A stretch of 64,000 bases of DNA from Macrotrachela quadricornifera (Eukaryota; Rotifera; Eurotatoria; Philodinida; Philodinidae). Each line of letters opens with the position of its first letter. Position 1 is the first letter of the stretch. The DNA lies in the NCBI GenBank assembly GCA_022393335.1, contig JAJEKB010020526.1:350278-414277 (forward strand), in the 5' to 3' direction. The notes beneath the pieces were generated by a model, which searched no databases, was not told the origin of the DNA, and saw nothing but the letters and a program-made list of their open reading frames with translations. Made by a program: the position numbers and the translations under genes. This document shows positions 46,329 through 59,753 of the stretch, piece after piece.

Positions 46329-47213
46329 TTCTCTCATATAATCAACCAAAGTTTTCTCCAAATGCATCATGGAATCAAAATGCAATAACTTTTGCCAGTA
46401 GTAGTACCATCGGTTCACAACCTTATGGTATTTTTGTTAATAATAATAACACCGTCTATGTGGCTGATTGGAGTAATAGTCGAATTCAAATATGGAACAA
46501 TGGAAGTATCAATCTAACACGTACAATTTCTGGAGGATTGAACAATCCATACAGTCTCTTCGTCACAATCATGGGTGATATTTTTATCGATAACGGCAAC
46601 TCTTACAATCGAGTGGACAAATGGATATTAAATGCAACAAATTCTGTTCCAGCAATGTATGTTTGTAAGAGATGTGTTGGTCTATTTATCGATATAAGCA
46701 ATACTCTCTATTGTTCACAAGTTGATCGTCATCAAGTTGTTACAAAATCATTGAATAGTGATTCAGATACATTGAAAATCGTTGCTGGTACAGGTTGTCT
46801 TGGTTCCACTTCAAATATGCTTTATTCTCCTCAAGGAATCTTTGTTAACATAAATTTCGATTTGTACGTAGCAGATTATGGTAATAATCGAATTCAACTT
46901 TTCAAATCAGGTCAAATGAATGCAACAACAGTAGCTGGAAATGGAGCATCAGGAACCATTACACTCCGTCGTCCAACAGGAATTGTTCTTGATGCTGATG
47001 GATATATGTTTATTGTGGATAGTTATAATCACCGTGTTATTGGAGAAGGTCCAAATGGATTTCGATGTTTAGTTGGATGTTTTGGAAATGGTTCAGCGTT
47101 CAATCAACTAAAATACCCACAGACTCTCAGTTTTGACAGTTATGGAAATATGTTTATTACTGATAGAGATAATAATCGTGTTCAAAAATTTCTTTTGTCA
47201 ACAAATTCATCTG
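46329..47213 (+). CDS. NHL-repeat propeller exon, copy 2 (probable ectodomain of the downstream polycystin)
   Basis: An 885-bp open exon, identical in length and phase (1/1) to copy 1, with acceptor TTTTTAAG and donor GTAAGT. It encodes about six NHL blades, including GDIFIDNGNSYNRVDKWIL, QGIFVNINFDLYVADYGNNR, TGIVLDADGYMFIVDSYNHR and SFDSYGNMFITDRDNNRV. By my count 33 of about 250 aligned residues differ from copy 1, many at the loop just after the blade strand (ADTNSN against ADWSNS, DTYNHR against DRDNNR). NHL propellers bind protein or other ligands on one face. A short acceptor-led stretch at 47300-47320 (GNTNSNN) may be the next exon, cut by a MITE at TA 47319. The next sure exon of the same strand and phase is at 50441. 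Confidence 0.75.
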
Positions 47214-47320
47214 GTAAGTATGATAGTATTTAAATCTTTATTCTTCTCTCAATAAAAGAAAATACGATCTCGATTTTTTTATATTTAAAATTATTTTAGG
47301 AAATACTAATTCTAATAATA

Positions 47321-48277
47321 AAGGGTGATCCAAAAGTCTATAGTAAACTCAAAAATGCTCAAACATCGGTATCTTATCCTTCGTAAGTATGTGGATATTG
47401 CCCAAAAGTTTCATGTCTCTATCCCTTATTATAGGAGAAATACATAGGCCAACATTCTAGAAATCTTATTCTCCCATCTCCTAAAAATAATGGTTGGTGC
47501 ATAATAAATGAGCCACTTTTGCGTTTCATTTTTCCATCATTTGATAAGAAAACAAAATATACCACATGATGCAGCGTGAAAAGCTCTAGAATCTATGCAG
47601 TAAAGCGCATTTTAATTATATAGCTTTTGGTTCCAAAAAAAGGAAAACTTTATGAAGTCAATTTTCGCCATCGTAAAAAAATCGTTTTTTTTTCTGTACG
47701 ATGGAAAGACTAGTTTTTTTTCATCTTTTTGTTACCTAATACGTTTTATTACGAAAAAACAAAATGTACCAGAAGATGCAGCATCAAAAGTTCTACAATT
47801 TACAATGAAAACCTTGTTTTTATTGTGTACTTTTTGTTTTCAAAAAAAAGCAAAATTTTGCGTGACAGTTTTTGCAATGGCAAAAATTAATCGTACAGAG
47901 TTTTGCTTTGTTTTGTAAACAAAAATTTGATAATCAAAATGTGCTTCATTATGTAGATTGTAAAGCTTTTCACGCTGCATCTTGTGATATAGTTTGTTTT
48001 CATAATAGAACGTATCCTGTGATGACAAAATGAAACGCAAAAGTGGTTCGTTTACATGTATTATGCGCCAATCATTATTTTTAGGAGATGGGAGAATAAG
48101 ATTCTAGAATGTTAGCCTATATATCTCCCTTATAATAAGGAATGGAGACATGAAACTTTGAGGTAATATTCGCCTATTTACGAAGGGTAAGATACGAAAG
48201 TTTGAGCATTTTTGAGTTTACTATAAGGGAGAACGAATAATTTTTCTGAGAGCGCCCAAGACTTTTGGATCACCCTA
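47321..48277. mobile_element. Mariner-type fold-back MITE, TA target site
   Basis: Ends AGGGTGATCCAAAAGTCT and AGACTTTTGGATCACCCT with TA at 47319-47320 and 48278-48279. Arms continue inward for over 250 bp (CTCAAAAATGCTCAAAC against GTTTGAGCATTTTTGAG; CCACTTTTGCGTTTCATTTT against AAAATGAAACGCAAAAGTGG). 957 bp, non-coding. Confidence 0.8.
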
Positions 48278-48424
48278 TATTTTAAGCACATTTATAATAT
48301 AATAAATGAATATTATGAAGTTAAAATAAAATCTAATAAATGAAATAAATATTAACGAAATTTGAATATTCTAATGAAAATTGAAATAGAAATATTATAG
48401 GGAAAAGTTTATCTCATAGATATT

Positions 48425-50055
48425 TATGGGTACAAATTAAATGGCCAGTATTTTCTTGTAAACGATCAATATGTTTTATAGATAACCAGTTTCATTTTTT
48501 GATCACTAAGAATTTAATTTTCGGCTAGTAAAAAATTTATTTGATCAGTAGAGAAAAATTTAGTTTTAGTATAATAAATAGTACAAAGAACTCAGTAATT
48601 TGTTTGAAAACACTAGGCATTTAGGAGTGTAGCGTGACTGTGGGGATAGTCTGTCAATAGAGTTCCTCTGTGTGAGTATCAATGTAACTGGGTGGGCGAA
48701 ATTCTGGTTGCATCGTTGTAAGTCCACTGATAAAGGGTGTTCCAGAAGTCCTGACTCGATTTGTATAATTAATTTTTTTATATTGAAACACATACTTAAA
48801 AATTTGTCTCTTGGATAAAACGATGCAGTAAAAGATGCTCCACGAAACAGCCTTTGACTGATCCATCCTAACTCATATAGTATGAAAGTTATAAGTTTAG
48901 GAATATACATCGCAAAAAATAAAAATTAACCGTAAACTCGATCTTAATATTTTCGCTATAACTTTTGTTCCTTGAGTTCTCCAGAACAAATTCTATTTTT
49001 AATAGAAGCGCTGTGAAATTCTCTACAAAATCATACTTGAACTTTAACTCCAGAACTTCAATCAAGAAAACTAAGCAAACTATAAAGGAGACAAAAAAAT
49101 AAAAACTTTGCAAATTTGGCATTTTTTTTCGACTTCTACTTTTTCTTTTCCAATTATTTCCATAAAAAACGTAGCATAAGTGAGAACTCAGTTGAATTTG
49201 GTACTTTAAAATGTGCTCTTTCTCATGGTCTATAGAAAATTGTTTTTAGAAAAAATGGCGTGTTTGAGAACCAACTTTCAAAAATTGACAACCTAGTTTT
49301 CGGCACAGCACTCAGTAAAGAACGAAAAACCTGATCGAAGTTTTGATGTTGTAGCTAGTTAGAGAAGAGCAACCACTTCTAATCGAAACAAAACAAATCT
49401 AATCGGAGAATTTTTTGTTTGGATGAAGTTATGGAACTTTTATTGAAAACACCGACATATAGATCGAGTTTACGGTTAATTTTTAGTTTTTGCGATGTAT
49501 ATTCCTAAACTTATAACTTTCGTACTATATGAGTTAGGATGGATCAGTCAAAGGCTGTATCGTAGAGCGTCTTTTACTGCATCGTTTTATTCTAGGGACA
49601 AATTTTTAAGTATGGATTTTAATATCAATCACATTCTTATTTACGCGGAGTCAACATATTCATAACTGATGGGCATCGGCATCGGTATTAATATGGCTGA
49701 CGTTGTGGATGTTGGTGAACATGAGATCGGATGTACGCGAATGAAATGAGATGTCCACCCATCCAGTTACATCCATACTCGCACACCGAGGAACTTTGTG
49801 GACAGAATAACAACAGAGTCACGCTACACTCCTAAATACCTTGTGTTTTCAAATAAATTACTGAGCTCTTTGTACTATTTACTATACTAAAACTAACTTT
49901 TTCCCCAACTGATCAAATAAACCTTTTACTAGCCAAAATTGAGTTTTTATCGACCAGAAATTAACTTTTTACTGATCCAAAAATCAAACTGATCATCTAC
50001 AAACAATACTGCTTATTTACAAGAAAATACTGATCGTTTAATTGTAAGCCGATAT
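48425..50055. mobile_element. Large fold-back element with a second element nested inside
   Basis: Outer arms: CCAGTATTTTCTTGTAAACG (48445) against its inverted relative CAAGAAAATACTGATCG near 50020, and TAGGAGTGTAGCGTGACT (48631) against AGTCACGCTACACTCCTA near 49817. From 48736 a mariner-like AAGGGTGTTCCAGAAGTCCT end begins. Inner arms 48770-48950 and 49455-49640 share TGACTGATCCATCCTAACTC in inverted form. Only one mariner-like end is seen. Non-coding. Confidence 0.7.
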
Positions 50056-50440
50056 TTATTTGATAAAATTAAATATAATAATGTTTGAAAGTTTGAACAC
50101 ATGAAAACCTATTGAAAAATTTCTATTTTTGAGATCATTTTTGAAAATAGAATTATTCATTAAATTTGATATTTAATGAAAAAAAATGTTTGAAATTTTG
50201 TTTCGATCAATTTTTTTAGAAATTTTTTATAATAATAGTTCATTTTTATTATCATAAAACAATTTCGATTGATATATTATATTATAAACTTTAGAAAATA
50301 TTTCTTTTATTTCTTTTTTGTTTTTCATATAAATATTGAAAATAAAGAGGAGACATTATTTAATTTGATTATAAATAATTAAGATTTTTCTTTAGTAATT
50401 AAAATTTTCTAATAAATCCTTTTTCTTGTTTTTTAAAAAG

Positions 50441-53400
50441 ATGAAATAACAACAATGAAAACATGGATTGTTAATCAAGGTAATAGAATAATAATAGAAA
50501 AATTTAATTTAAATAATTATTTATATATATTAAGACTGTGATCCTCCAAAAATCCTATTAATTCCAAGTAGATCATCATTAATATCTCCATTAGAATATC
50601 GACGAAATCAAGATTTTTATATAAGTTCAAATATTGAATTGAATTGTAATAAATCATTATCAAAAACAATTCAATGGACAATAAATAATTGTACAATAAA
50701 TTGTTTAACAAAAATTGAATTTGATTCATCAATAATAACAAAATATAGTGAAATATATATTCCATCATATACATTAGATTATGGAATATATCAATTTAAA
50801 TTAACTGTTACTATGAATATATCATCAAATATAACTTCATCAGCATATGCTTATATTAAAATAACATCATCAGGTATAATAGCAAATCTTATTCAATTAG
50901 GAACATCAATGATTACAACTGGATATCAACAAAATATTACATTTAATCCAGGATTATATTCTATTGATCTTGATGGATATACATTTAATGCAAATGTAAA
51001 TTATTATTATATTTATATAAATGAATATTTTATTTTTATTTAGAATTGGAGATATGAATATTATTGTAGAATTTATGGTCTATTTAATTTTCCAAATATT
51101 CAAGGCGTATTATTAACAATTGATAATCCAAATATTGATATTAATAATCCATCTTGTTTATTAAATCAATCAAGTATATATATAAGAGTTTTTTATATAA
51201 TTTCTATAAAATTCATATATTTTATTAAAAAAATTAAGAATAGAAGATCTTAAGGATAAACTCTTTTCTAATTCTCATATATTAATTATAGATTATAGAA
51301 AATCAGATCAATAAATAGAATTTTTTAATAATATAAGAAACATTTCAAAAAAAATTCTTAAGAATTAGAAAGAAAAGAAACTTGTTAGAAAATATTTTAT
51401 TATAGAATAAAACTAAATATATATTATCATAATAGTTAAAACGATATAAATATTTTCTTGATTATCACAAATAATTAATATTAGGTTTTTCAACAATATT
51501 TTACAGTTTTATTTAAAATTTGAAAAACTGGAATACATTTTTCAAAGTTCAAAATATTATAGATTTTATTTTATTTTTCCATAAATAAATAATTATATAA
51601 TAAAAACATTCAAATGATTAACTAATTATATAATCATTAGTCATATTCATCATATGACTAACACTAAAATGGATAAATTTATTCATTTTTAACTTTTCCA
51701 AGTACTAAATATAAAATGTTTTTGAAATTATTATAAAATTAAATTAGACACTAAGATCTGTATAAAATAAAATAAATAAGAAAAATAATTTATCCGATTT
51801 TGAATAATGATTAAAAACTAAAAGTTAATTGTAAGAGATATTTTATTTTCCTAAAGATAACGTAACATCATACAAATATAATGGTTTAAATAATTCATTA
51901 AAATCTTCGTTAATAATATATGGAAATTCTCTTCAATCAAATCGAACATATCAATTTATGGTTTATATGGAAAATATTCAAAACTCATCATTACAAGCAA
52001 CTGGTTATGTACTTGTACGAATAGAAAATACTTCTTCTAAAATCATTATTATTGGGTTTGAATTTAATTTAATTTAAATAAAATTGATTATTTTATTTTA
52101 GTTGTGTTATATCAAAAATGTGTATTCCAAATATAGAATTTCAATTAATTAATCCAACAACACAAGTATCTTTATATTCAATTTGTATTGAAAATTGTCA
52201 AAATATAATAAATATTAAATGGAATATTTATCAAGGTCTATTTAATATATCTTCAAATTATACAAAATGGATTTTATTTAATCAAACCAATTTATATGAA
52301 AATATTTGGTTTTTTGGTTAGTTAAATTTTTCTTTTTTTCTTTAAATTTTATTTTTATATTTAGGTCGATATACAACTAATTTTACATCATTAAATAAAT
52401 TATTTTTATTTAATTCACAAATTAAATATTGGAGATTTGAAGTTATTTATTCATTTCTATCTGATATAAGTTCAAGTTCATTAAATTTTATTATTAATCA
52501 ACCACCTTCTAATGGAACTTGTTCAATTTATCCATTAAATGGAACAATTAATACTTTATTTAATATTTCATGTTTTAATTGGTTTGATCAACATGATATT
52601 AAAGATTATTCATTATATTGTAAATAAAATTATCTTTTTATTTTAAATTAAAAAAAAAAAATTTTTATTTTCTTTAAATTAGTTTGGACAACAGATCCAA
52701 TAAAACGTACAATGATTGCTTATTCACCTGAATCAGTATTTCAAGTTCGATTACCAGTTGAAAATGATCAAACATCATTAATTAATCTTATTATTTATAT
52801 TCGTAGTACATTAGATTGTGTTACTGAATTAAATATATCATCTGTTAATGTTTCAACTGATTTGAAATTAATTTATGATTTAGTAAATATTTTACAAAAT
52901 TCATCAAATGAAATAATAAATAATCCGATTATTCAATTACTTTCAAATGGAAATCAAAATACAGTTGGACAAATAATTAATTCATTATCACGAGAATTTA
53001 ATAAAATGAATATTGAAAATATTAATTATGCTATTTCAAGTAATAGTCAATTGTTGTTTTTTATTTTTAATATATTTAATTATTTATAATAGGTGGTGTT
53101 CCAGCTACAACTATATCTATTTCATCTTTAGGAACTAATAAATTACAAACAGTAATTTTATTTATAAAATAAATTTTTTAAAATAAAATTTTTGTTTTTT
53201 GTAAATAGAATTTAATTCCATTAAATATTTCATCTTTAATTGAATTTAATAAAGAATTAAATTCTCTAGCAAACATCCGAGATTATTTAATAACATTTAT
53301 GATAAATCTTCCTATAACAATATCATATAGTATCATACTTCAAGCAACATCATTAAATCAATTAACTCAATCAACAAATCAATTAACACGAAATACATTA

Positions 53401-56400
53401 GTACATATTACAGATTTTTTCTTTTTTTTATTAAAAAATTTTATTATTATTTAAATAGTTACTTGCATCAAATAGATGTTATCAATTAACTATGGCTTTA
53501 TATTTAATGTCAACAAAAATTTCATATGAAGATGTTCAAATGGCAACTAATCAACTTATTCAATGTGCTACTAATGTTTTAAATGTAAAATTTATTTTAT
53601 ATATAAGAGTTTTTAAAAAAAAATAAATTTAGGCTGTAAATGGTCCATTACAAGGACGTACAAATATTCTTGATTTAGATTCATCTCGTGCATCAGCTTT
53701 TCCTCAAGATTATGATACCGATATTGAATCTGAATGGTCAAATTTAAGTAATAAGATTTTTTAATTTAAATTATAATTTTAATTTATTATTAGATTTATT
53801 TGCTGACGGAAATGATTTTTCATTTGAAACAATTGAAAAAAATCGAAATATTTATTATCAAAAACAAGCAGCAAATGATATTAATTATGAAATAAATCAA
53901 ATTCTATCATTATTAACTTCATCATTAAATATTCATTTAAATATTGAACAAAATTTATTTATAAATACTTCATCAGTTTTTATGTCATTTGAAACATTAA
54001 CAATTAATTCGATTTTTAATAAACAAATTCAACAAGTTGAAAATAGTCAAATTCGTATTCCATCTAATTTTAATTTAAATATTAGTAATAATACAAAAAT
54101 TTCAATTCAAGTTTGTTATTTTAATAAATAATAATATATCTAAATAATTTTTATTTAGTCAAAAATGGAACCACTTGCTTCATTTGGAAATTCAAAATTG
54201 TCATCAAATACAAATTTATCAAGATCAATATCATTGTCAATATTAGATGAATATGGAAATGAAATTCCTATTAAAACAAATCTATCAGATCCAATTGAAA
54301 TAATTATACCACGAGATCCAAACATATTAATATCATCAATGAATTTACAAAATGTAACTTCAATTAATTCAACTCTTCATCAACAAATATTTAATTTACA
54401 TTATATTAATATAACAAGTATTCTTACAATTTCTGTTCATTTTGAAATTAATCCATTAAATAAAAGTCTTGCTTATTTATTTATTTATAAATTTGATCAA
54501 ATACCTCGATTAAATAGTTCAATTAATCAAATTGATGATTGGACTCTTTTTTGTCCATCAAGTATAGTTTATTTTTATTTTAATAATTATATTTACTTTT
54601 TTTTTATTAATTATAGATTTAACTAATGAAAGTTTTTATACTTATTTTATTGATAATCAAAAAACGTCAGGTCATCAATCAATAATATTTGGTTTACGAG
54701 AATTAAATTCATCAGAATTAATTGATTTTTGTTCACAATCTCAACTAAATAATCCACCTATAACAGATAAACAATTTAATTTTACAGCAAATTATCAAAT
54801 TAGGATTTATACATCAGGTTGTTATTATCTTGATCAAAATAATAATTGGCAATCAAATGGAATATTAGTAACATTTTTTTATTTTATTTTGAAAGAAAAA
54901 ATTTTGTTTTTATATTTGTTTAAGGTTGGACCTATGACAAATTATTATGAAACTCAATGTTTTTCAACTCATTTAACAACATTTGCTGGTGCCTTTCGTT
55001 TTTTACCTTCACCAATTAATTGGAATTATGTTTTTTCAAATGCTGATTTTCTAAAAAATAAAACGATTTATTTAACTGTTATTTTTATATCTTTAGTTTA
55101 TATTATATTAATTATTTATGCACGGTTTAAAGACAAAAAAGATATTGAAAAATTAGGAGTAACACCTTTACCTGATAATCATCATTATGATCAATATTTT
55201 TATCAAATTATTGTTTTTACTGGTCAACGAAAACATTCTGGAACACAATCAAAAGTAAAATATTTAACAAATAATTTCTAAATATTGAAAGAATTTCTTT
55301 TCATAGTCTTTTGTATATAACACTTCAGAAGAGATATTTAATCATTTTTGTATACTAAAATATTTAAGAGTTGTTTTCCAATAAACAATCTAAAAGTTGA
55401 ACTTTTCCATAGAAAAAATATCCGATTTCTCGTTTTCTTCTATTAATAATAATTTACAATCAATGATTATTTGTCAAATAAAAATATTTTGTGTAGGTTC
55501 ATTTTATTCTATCGGGTGATTTGGATGATACACATATTCGTACATTTGCTGATCCTCATCGAAACATTTTACAACGTGGTGGAATTGATGCATTTATTAT
55601 GGCTGTTCCAAAGTATAAATATCTCCGGAAAAATTTTTTATTTTAAAATAAATTTTATTTTAGATCATTAGGATTATTAAATTATATTCGTATTTGGCAT
55701 GATAATTCAGGTAATGGTTCATCATCATCATGGTTTTTAAAATATATTATTATTCGGGATTTACAAACAATGGAAAAATCTTATTTCATTTGTCAACAAT
55801 GGTTAGCTGTTGAAAAAGATGATGGAAAAGTAATATAAATTCATTTTTTTAAAATTTAATTTATATTTTCAAATAGATTGAACGTATTTTACCAGTAGCT
55901 AGTAATTTCGAGAAAAACCAGTTTTCATATATATTATCAAAAGGTGCATATCATAGTATATCAGAAGGTCATTTATGGTTTTCAATATTTTCTCGTCCAC
56001 CATCAAATAAATTTAGTCGTGTCCAACGATGTACTTGTTGTTTTGTTTTACTATTAATTTCAATGTTAATGAATATAATGTATTATGATATATCAAATCA
56101 AACAAAAATGAATAATTCAACAAATATTGTTAGTTTATCTTTTGGACCTTTTTATATAAGTTTTGAACAAGTAAAAGTTAAGAAAAAGTTTTTGTTTTAA
56201 ATAAAAATAAAAAATATTTTAGATAATAATTGGTATAATTGTTGAATTTTTTTCATTAATTCCAAGTCTTTTACTTGTTCAATTCTTTCGACGTATTCAA
56301 TCATCTAAACAGCAACAAATTTCATCATTACATCAAGCTTTACACAAAATAAAACCAGATTTAAAAATGTTTGAAAAAATAAAATATATTTTTTTCTCAA

Positions 56401-58708
56401 AATTTTCCTTTTTTTTCTTTAGTGAAAATGTGAAAAGAAAAAAATCAGGACTAAGATTTCCATGTTGGTGTTTATTTCTAGCATATGGTCTTTGTATAAT
56501 ATTTGTAATTATATCAATATTTTTTATAATTATTCGTGGAATTGAATTAGGTGATATGAAAACTCAAAAATGGTTAACATCAATCTTAACTGGATTTTTT
56601 TCATCAATTTGTTTAACTCAACCAATAAAAGTATTAAAATATGATTTTATTTTTATTAAATATTTATTTTTTATTATATTTAAAGATTTTGAGTTTGGCA
56701 ATATTTTTTTCTTTTTTTTGTCGAAATACAAATAATGATAAAGAAGCAAATGAATATTTAGATGACGAAGTTTACCTTCATTTTATTGAAGTATAATTAG
56801 ATTTTATAATAAATAAAAATAATAAATTGATTATTTTAGAAACATTCATTATTTACTTCTCGACCTCAAATTCGTTCAAATCGTTTAACTGAAGGTGAAT
56901 TAATTTTTGCTCGTCAAGAACGTTTAAAACAAATTCATATGTGGTCAATAATTCGAGAAATAATTCTTTATTTATGTTTTATAATACTTCTTTGTTTAAT
57001 AACATATTCAAATCAAAATTCAAATTCATTTTATCAAGTTAAACATTTACAAAAATATTTTTTAAATTCAAGACAAACAGATTTTAATTATAATAATATT
57101 AAAACAATTAATGATTATTGGAATTGGTTAGAACAAAGTTTTGTTTTAAATATTCGTGCACAACAATGGTATAATGGTGATAGTCCCCGAAATTTAAGTG
57201 GTTTTATAAATGATAAAACAAATCGATTAATTGGTTGGCCAACAATGAGACAATTACGTATTAAATCAAATAAATGTTCTTATGAGAAAATTCGTTTAAA
57301 ATGTTTAAATGATTATAGTTTATCAAATGAAGAAAATGAATCATTTGATATTGGATGGATAAATAAAACAAATATTGAATATAATTCAACAATTTATCAA
57401 TCATTTAAATATAAAACAAATAAAGAATTAGATACATATATTTCAATAGGTAATTATGGAACATATAGTGGAAATGGTTATGTATATGAATTTCGAGGTC
57501 GTTTAATCGATATTCAAAATAATATAAGTTTACTTCATAAATTAAAATGGATTGATAATAAAACTCGAGCAATTATTATTCAATTTAATTTATATAATCC
57601 AAATGTTCAATTATTTATTTCAAGTAATTTTTTAATCGAACTTTTATCAACAGGTGGAATATACTTAACATCTCGATTTGAACCAATTAATTTTTATGGT
57701 AATTTTATTAGATTAATAAAATATTTCTTTTTTTTATTTTTATTTTATTTAGTATTTCAATCATTATTTGAATTAATTTGTATTATATTATATATGATAT
57801 TTATTCTTTATTTAATGTTTATTGAAATAAAATCTTTATTAAAATTAAAATTAAATTATTTTTTTAAATTTTGGTCATATATTGAAATAAGTATAATAAT
57901 ATGTTCATGGACGAGTATTTCAATTTATATATGGAGATATAAAGAATGTAAAAGAATAAGTTCATTATTTAAACAAACAAATGGTTATGTTTATATTAAT
58001 TTACAATTAGCTACATATATAAATAATATCTTAATATATTTAAATGGTTTTACTTGTTTTTTTGGAATAATTAAATTTCTTTATCTTTGTCGATTTAGTC
58101 AACGTTTATCATTATTTAGTCAAACATTAATTTATTCGGGAAAAGAAATTTTATCATTTTTAATGATGTTTTCAATTGTATTTTTAGCTTTTCTTTTTCT
58201 TTTTTATTTATTATTTAATTCAAATATTTATACATGTTCAACTTTACTACACACAGCACAAATGTTATTTGAAATGACTTTATTAAAATTTGATACAAAA
58301 CAATTGATTGGAGCACAACAAGTTTTGGGTCCACTTTGTTTTAGTTTATTTATTTTTTTAGTTGTTTTTATTTGTTTATCTATGTTTTTATCAATTATCA
58401 ATGACAATTTTCGCCGTGCTCGTCAACATTTAAATGATAATCAAGAAATATTTTTATTTATGTTAAAAAAATTTCAACGTTGGATTGGTTGGAAAAAATT
58501 AACTGAAGAAGATATTCAAGAAGAACGTGATGTTATTATGCACTCACAATATTTTGATCCAATTGAACGTTTTCCTGATAGAATTGATCAATTACTTCAA
58601 GCATTAAATCGAGTTTGTTATTTTTATTTATTATTATTTTTATATATTAGATGTTTTTTTTCTTTAAAGATTTATATCGATCAAAAAGCTGAATTATCAC
58701 GAACATAA
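50441..58708 (+). CDS. Polycystin-1-like receptor-channel (REJ-like, GPS, PLAT, PKD channel), 24 exons, open throughout
   Basis: Exons: 50441-50479, 50535-50995, 51044-51173, 51857-52055, 52102-52316, 52365-52619, 52683-53039, 53093-53151, 53209-53400, 53459-53584, 53633-53747, 53794-54110, 54159-54561, 54617-54867, 54925-55254, 55497-55612, 55664-55829, 55877-56170, 56223-56368, 56423-56630, 56686-56790, 56840-57698, 57753-58612, 58670-58708. All joints keep frame, giving about 2079 residues from the first exon. The extracellular REJ-like half is Asn/Ser-rich with many glycosylation sites. The GPS-like CFSTHLTTFAG (exon from 54925) is followed by TM1, then PLAT (FYQIIVFTGQRKHSG.., KSLGLLNYIRIWHDNSG), about ten more TM spans and the PKD-channel domain (EPINFYG.., LSLFSQTLIYSGKEILSFLM, MFLSIINDNFRRAR). 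It likely acts as a cell-surface mechano- or chemosensory cation channel. No start ATG is found here; the N-terminus is probably upstream and may include the NHL exon. AATAAA at 58765. Confidence 0.88.
51174..51856. other. Large A+T-rich intron of the polycystin gene
   Basis: 683 bp against mostly 48-80 bp for the other introns. It has no recognisable repeat ends and no exon in frame. Confidence 0.5.
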
Positions 58709-59753
58709 GAAATTGACATTTAATTCTTTATGTTACTTTTGTTTTGTCTAATTATTTTATTCAAAATAAATAAATAAAATTTCTTTTCAATCATTTTTAA
58801 ATTGATTCATATATTTATCATGTTACTTTTAATTAGTTTTATTATACTCATTATCTTTCAATACTATTATTTTTTTCTAAATTTATTAATTTGATGAATT
58901 ATTGAGGACTTCTTAAATTTCCTAACATATCATAATGTCTTTCGGCATATAGAACAGGATGAACACAATTTTTGACCTTCTTAAATCTTTTTCCCCCCAG
59001 AAATATTGGAGATAGAAACTGTCTTAAATTTATTGTTTTTTTTCATAATTATAGATCTCATTTAAATTGATGAAGATTACAATGTGATATTTATTTAATA
59101 GCTGCTGAATATGAACAGGAGTCAGTCTTACGATTATTAAGATTCTTTTCAGTACTAAACAAAAGATATATGAACATAGATTATGTTTCGTCTCTTATAA
59201 TATTGTTAAATTTCAATTTTGATTATTTTTTATACGTTTCTAGTTTAAGTGTCGATTATTTTGTGATATCCATTATTTTAAATCAGATTTATTTTGAATT
59301 GTCTCATGAGAAGAATTTTTTTTATATAAAAGTTCTCACTGATACCATTTAAAACTACAACTTTATTTCTATAGAAAAATATTATTTCCAATACCCCGTA
59401 TATATCTTGATATTCGAGTATTTGTGAGATCTTCAATTAAATCCGAAAATCTTCGGTATCATTAAGTTATAGAAAATATAACATTTCTTTTAAAAAGAAC
59501 TCATCAAATAGATGTCTTTAAAGAAAGAAACTTGTCAATTTTCAATATGTGGAGATTTATAGATATGGCTTGCTCTTAGGATCAGTGCTGTGAAAGTGTA
59601 CATATATTCTTAAATCATTATCTGATTTATGACAAAAAATAAACTGCTTAAAAGCAGGAGTCGTAACAGTAGATCGATTTGTTTTCAATTCATTTTGAAA
59701 TAGTAAAATCAGAGAATACTATATTACCATAAAATTAATACTTATCATTCGTG
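58709..59753. other. 3-prime flank of the polycystin gene
   Basis: AATAAA at 58765-58770 then A+T-rich sequence; a 60-codon frame at 59170-59352 is not supported. Confidence 0.4.
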
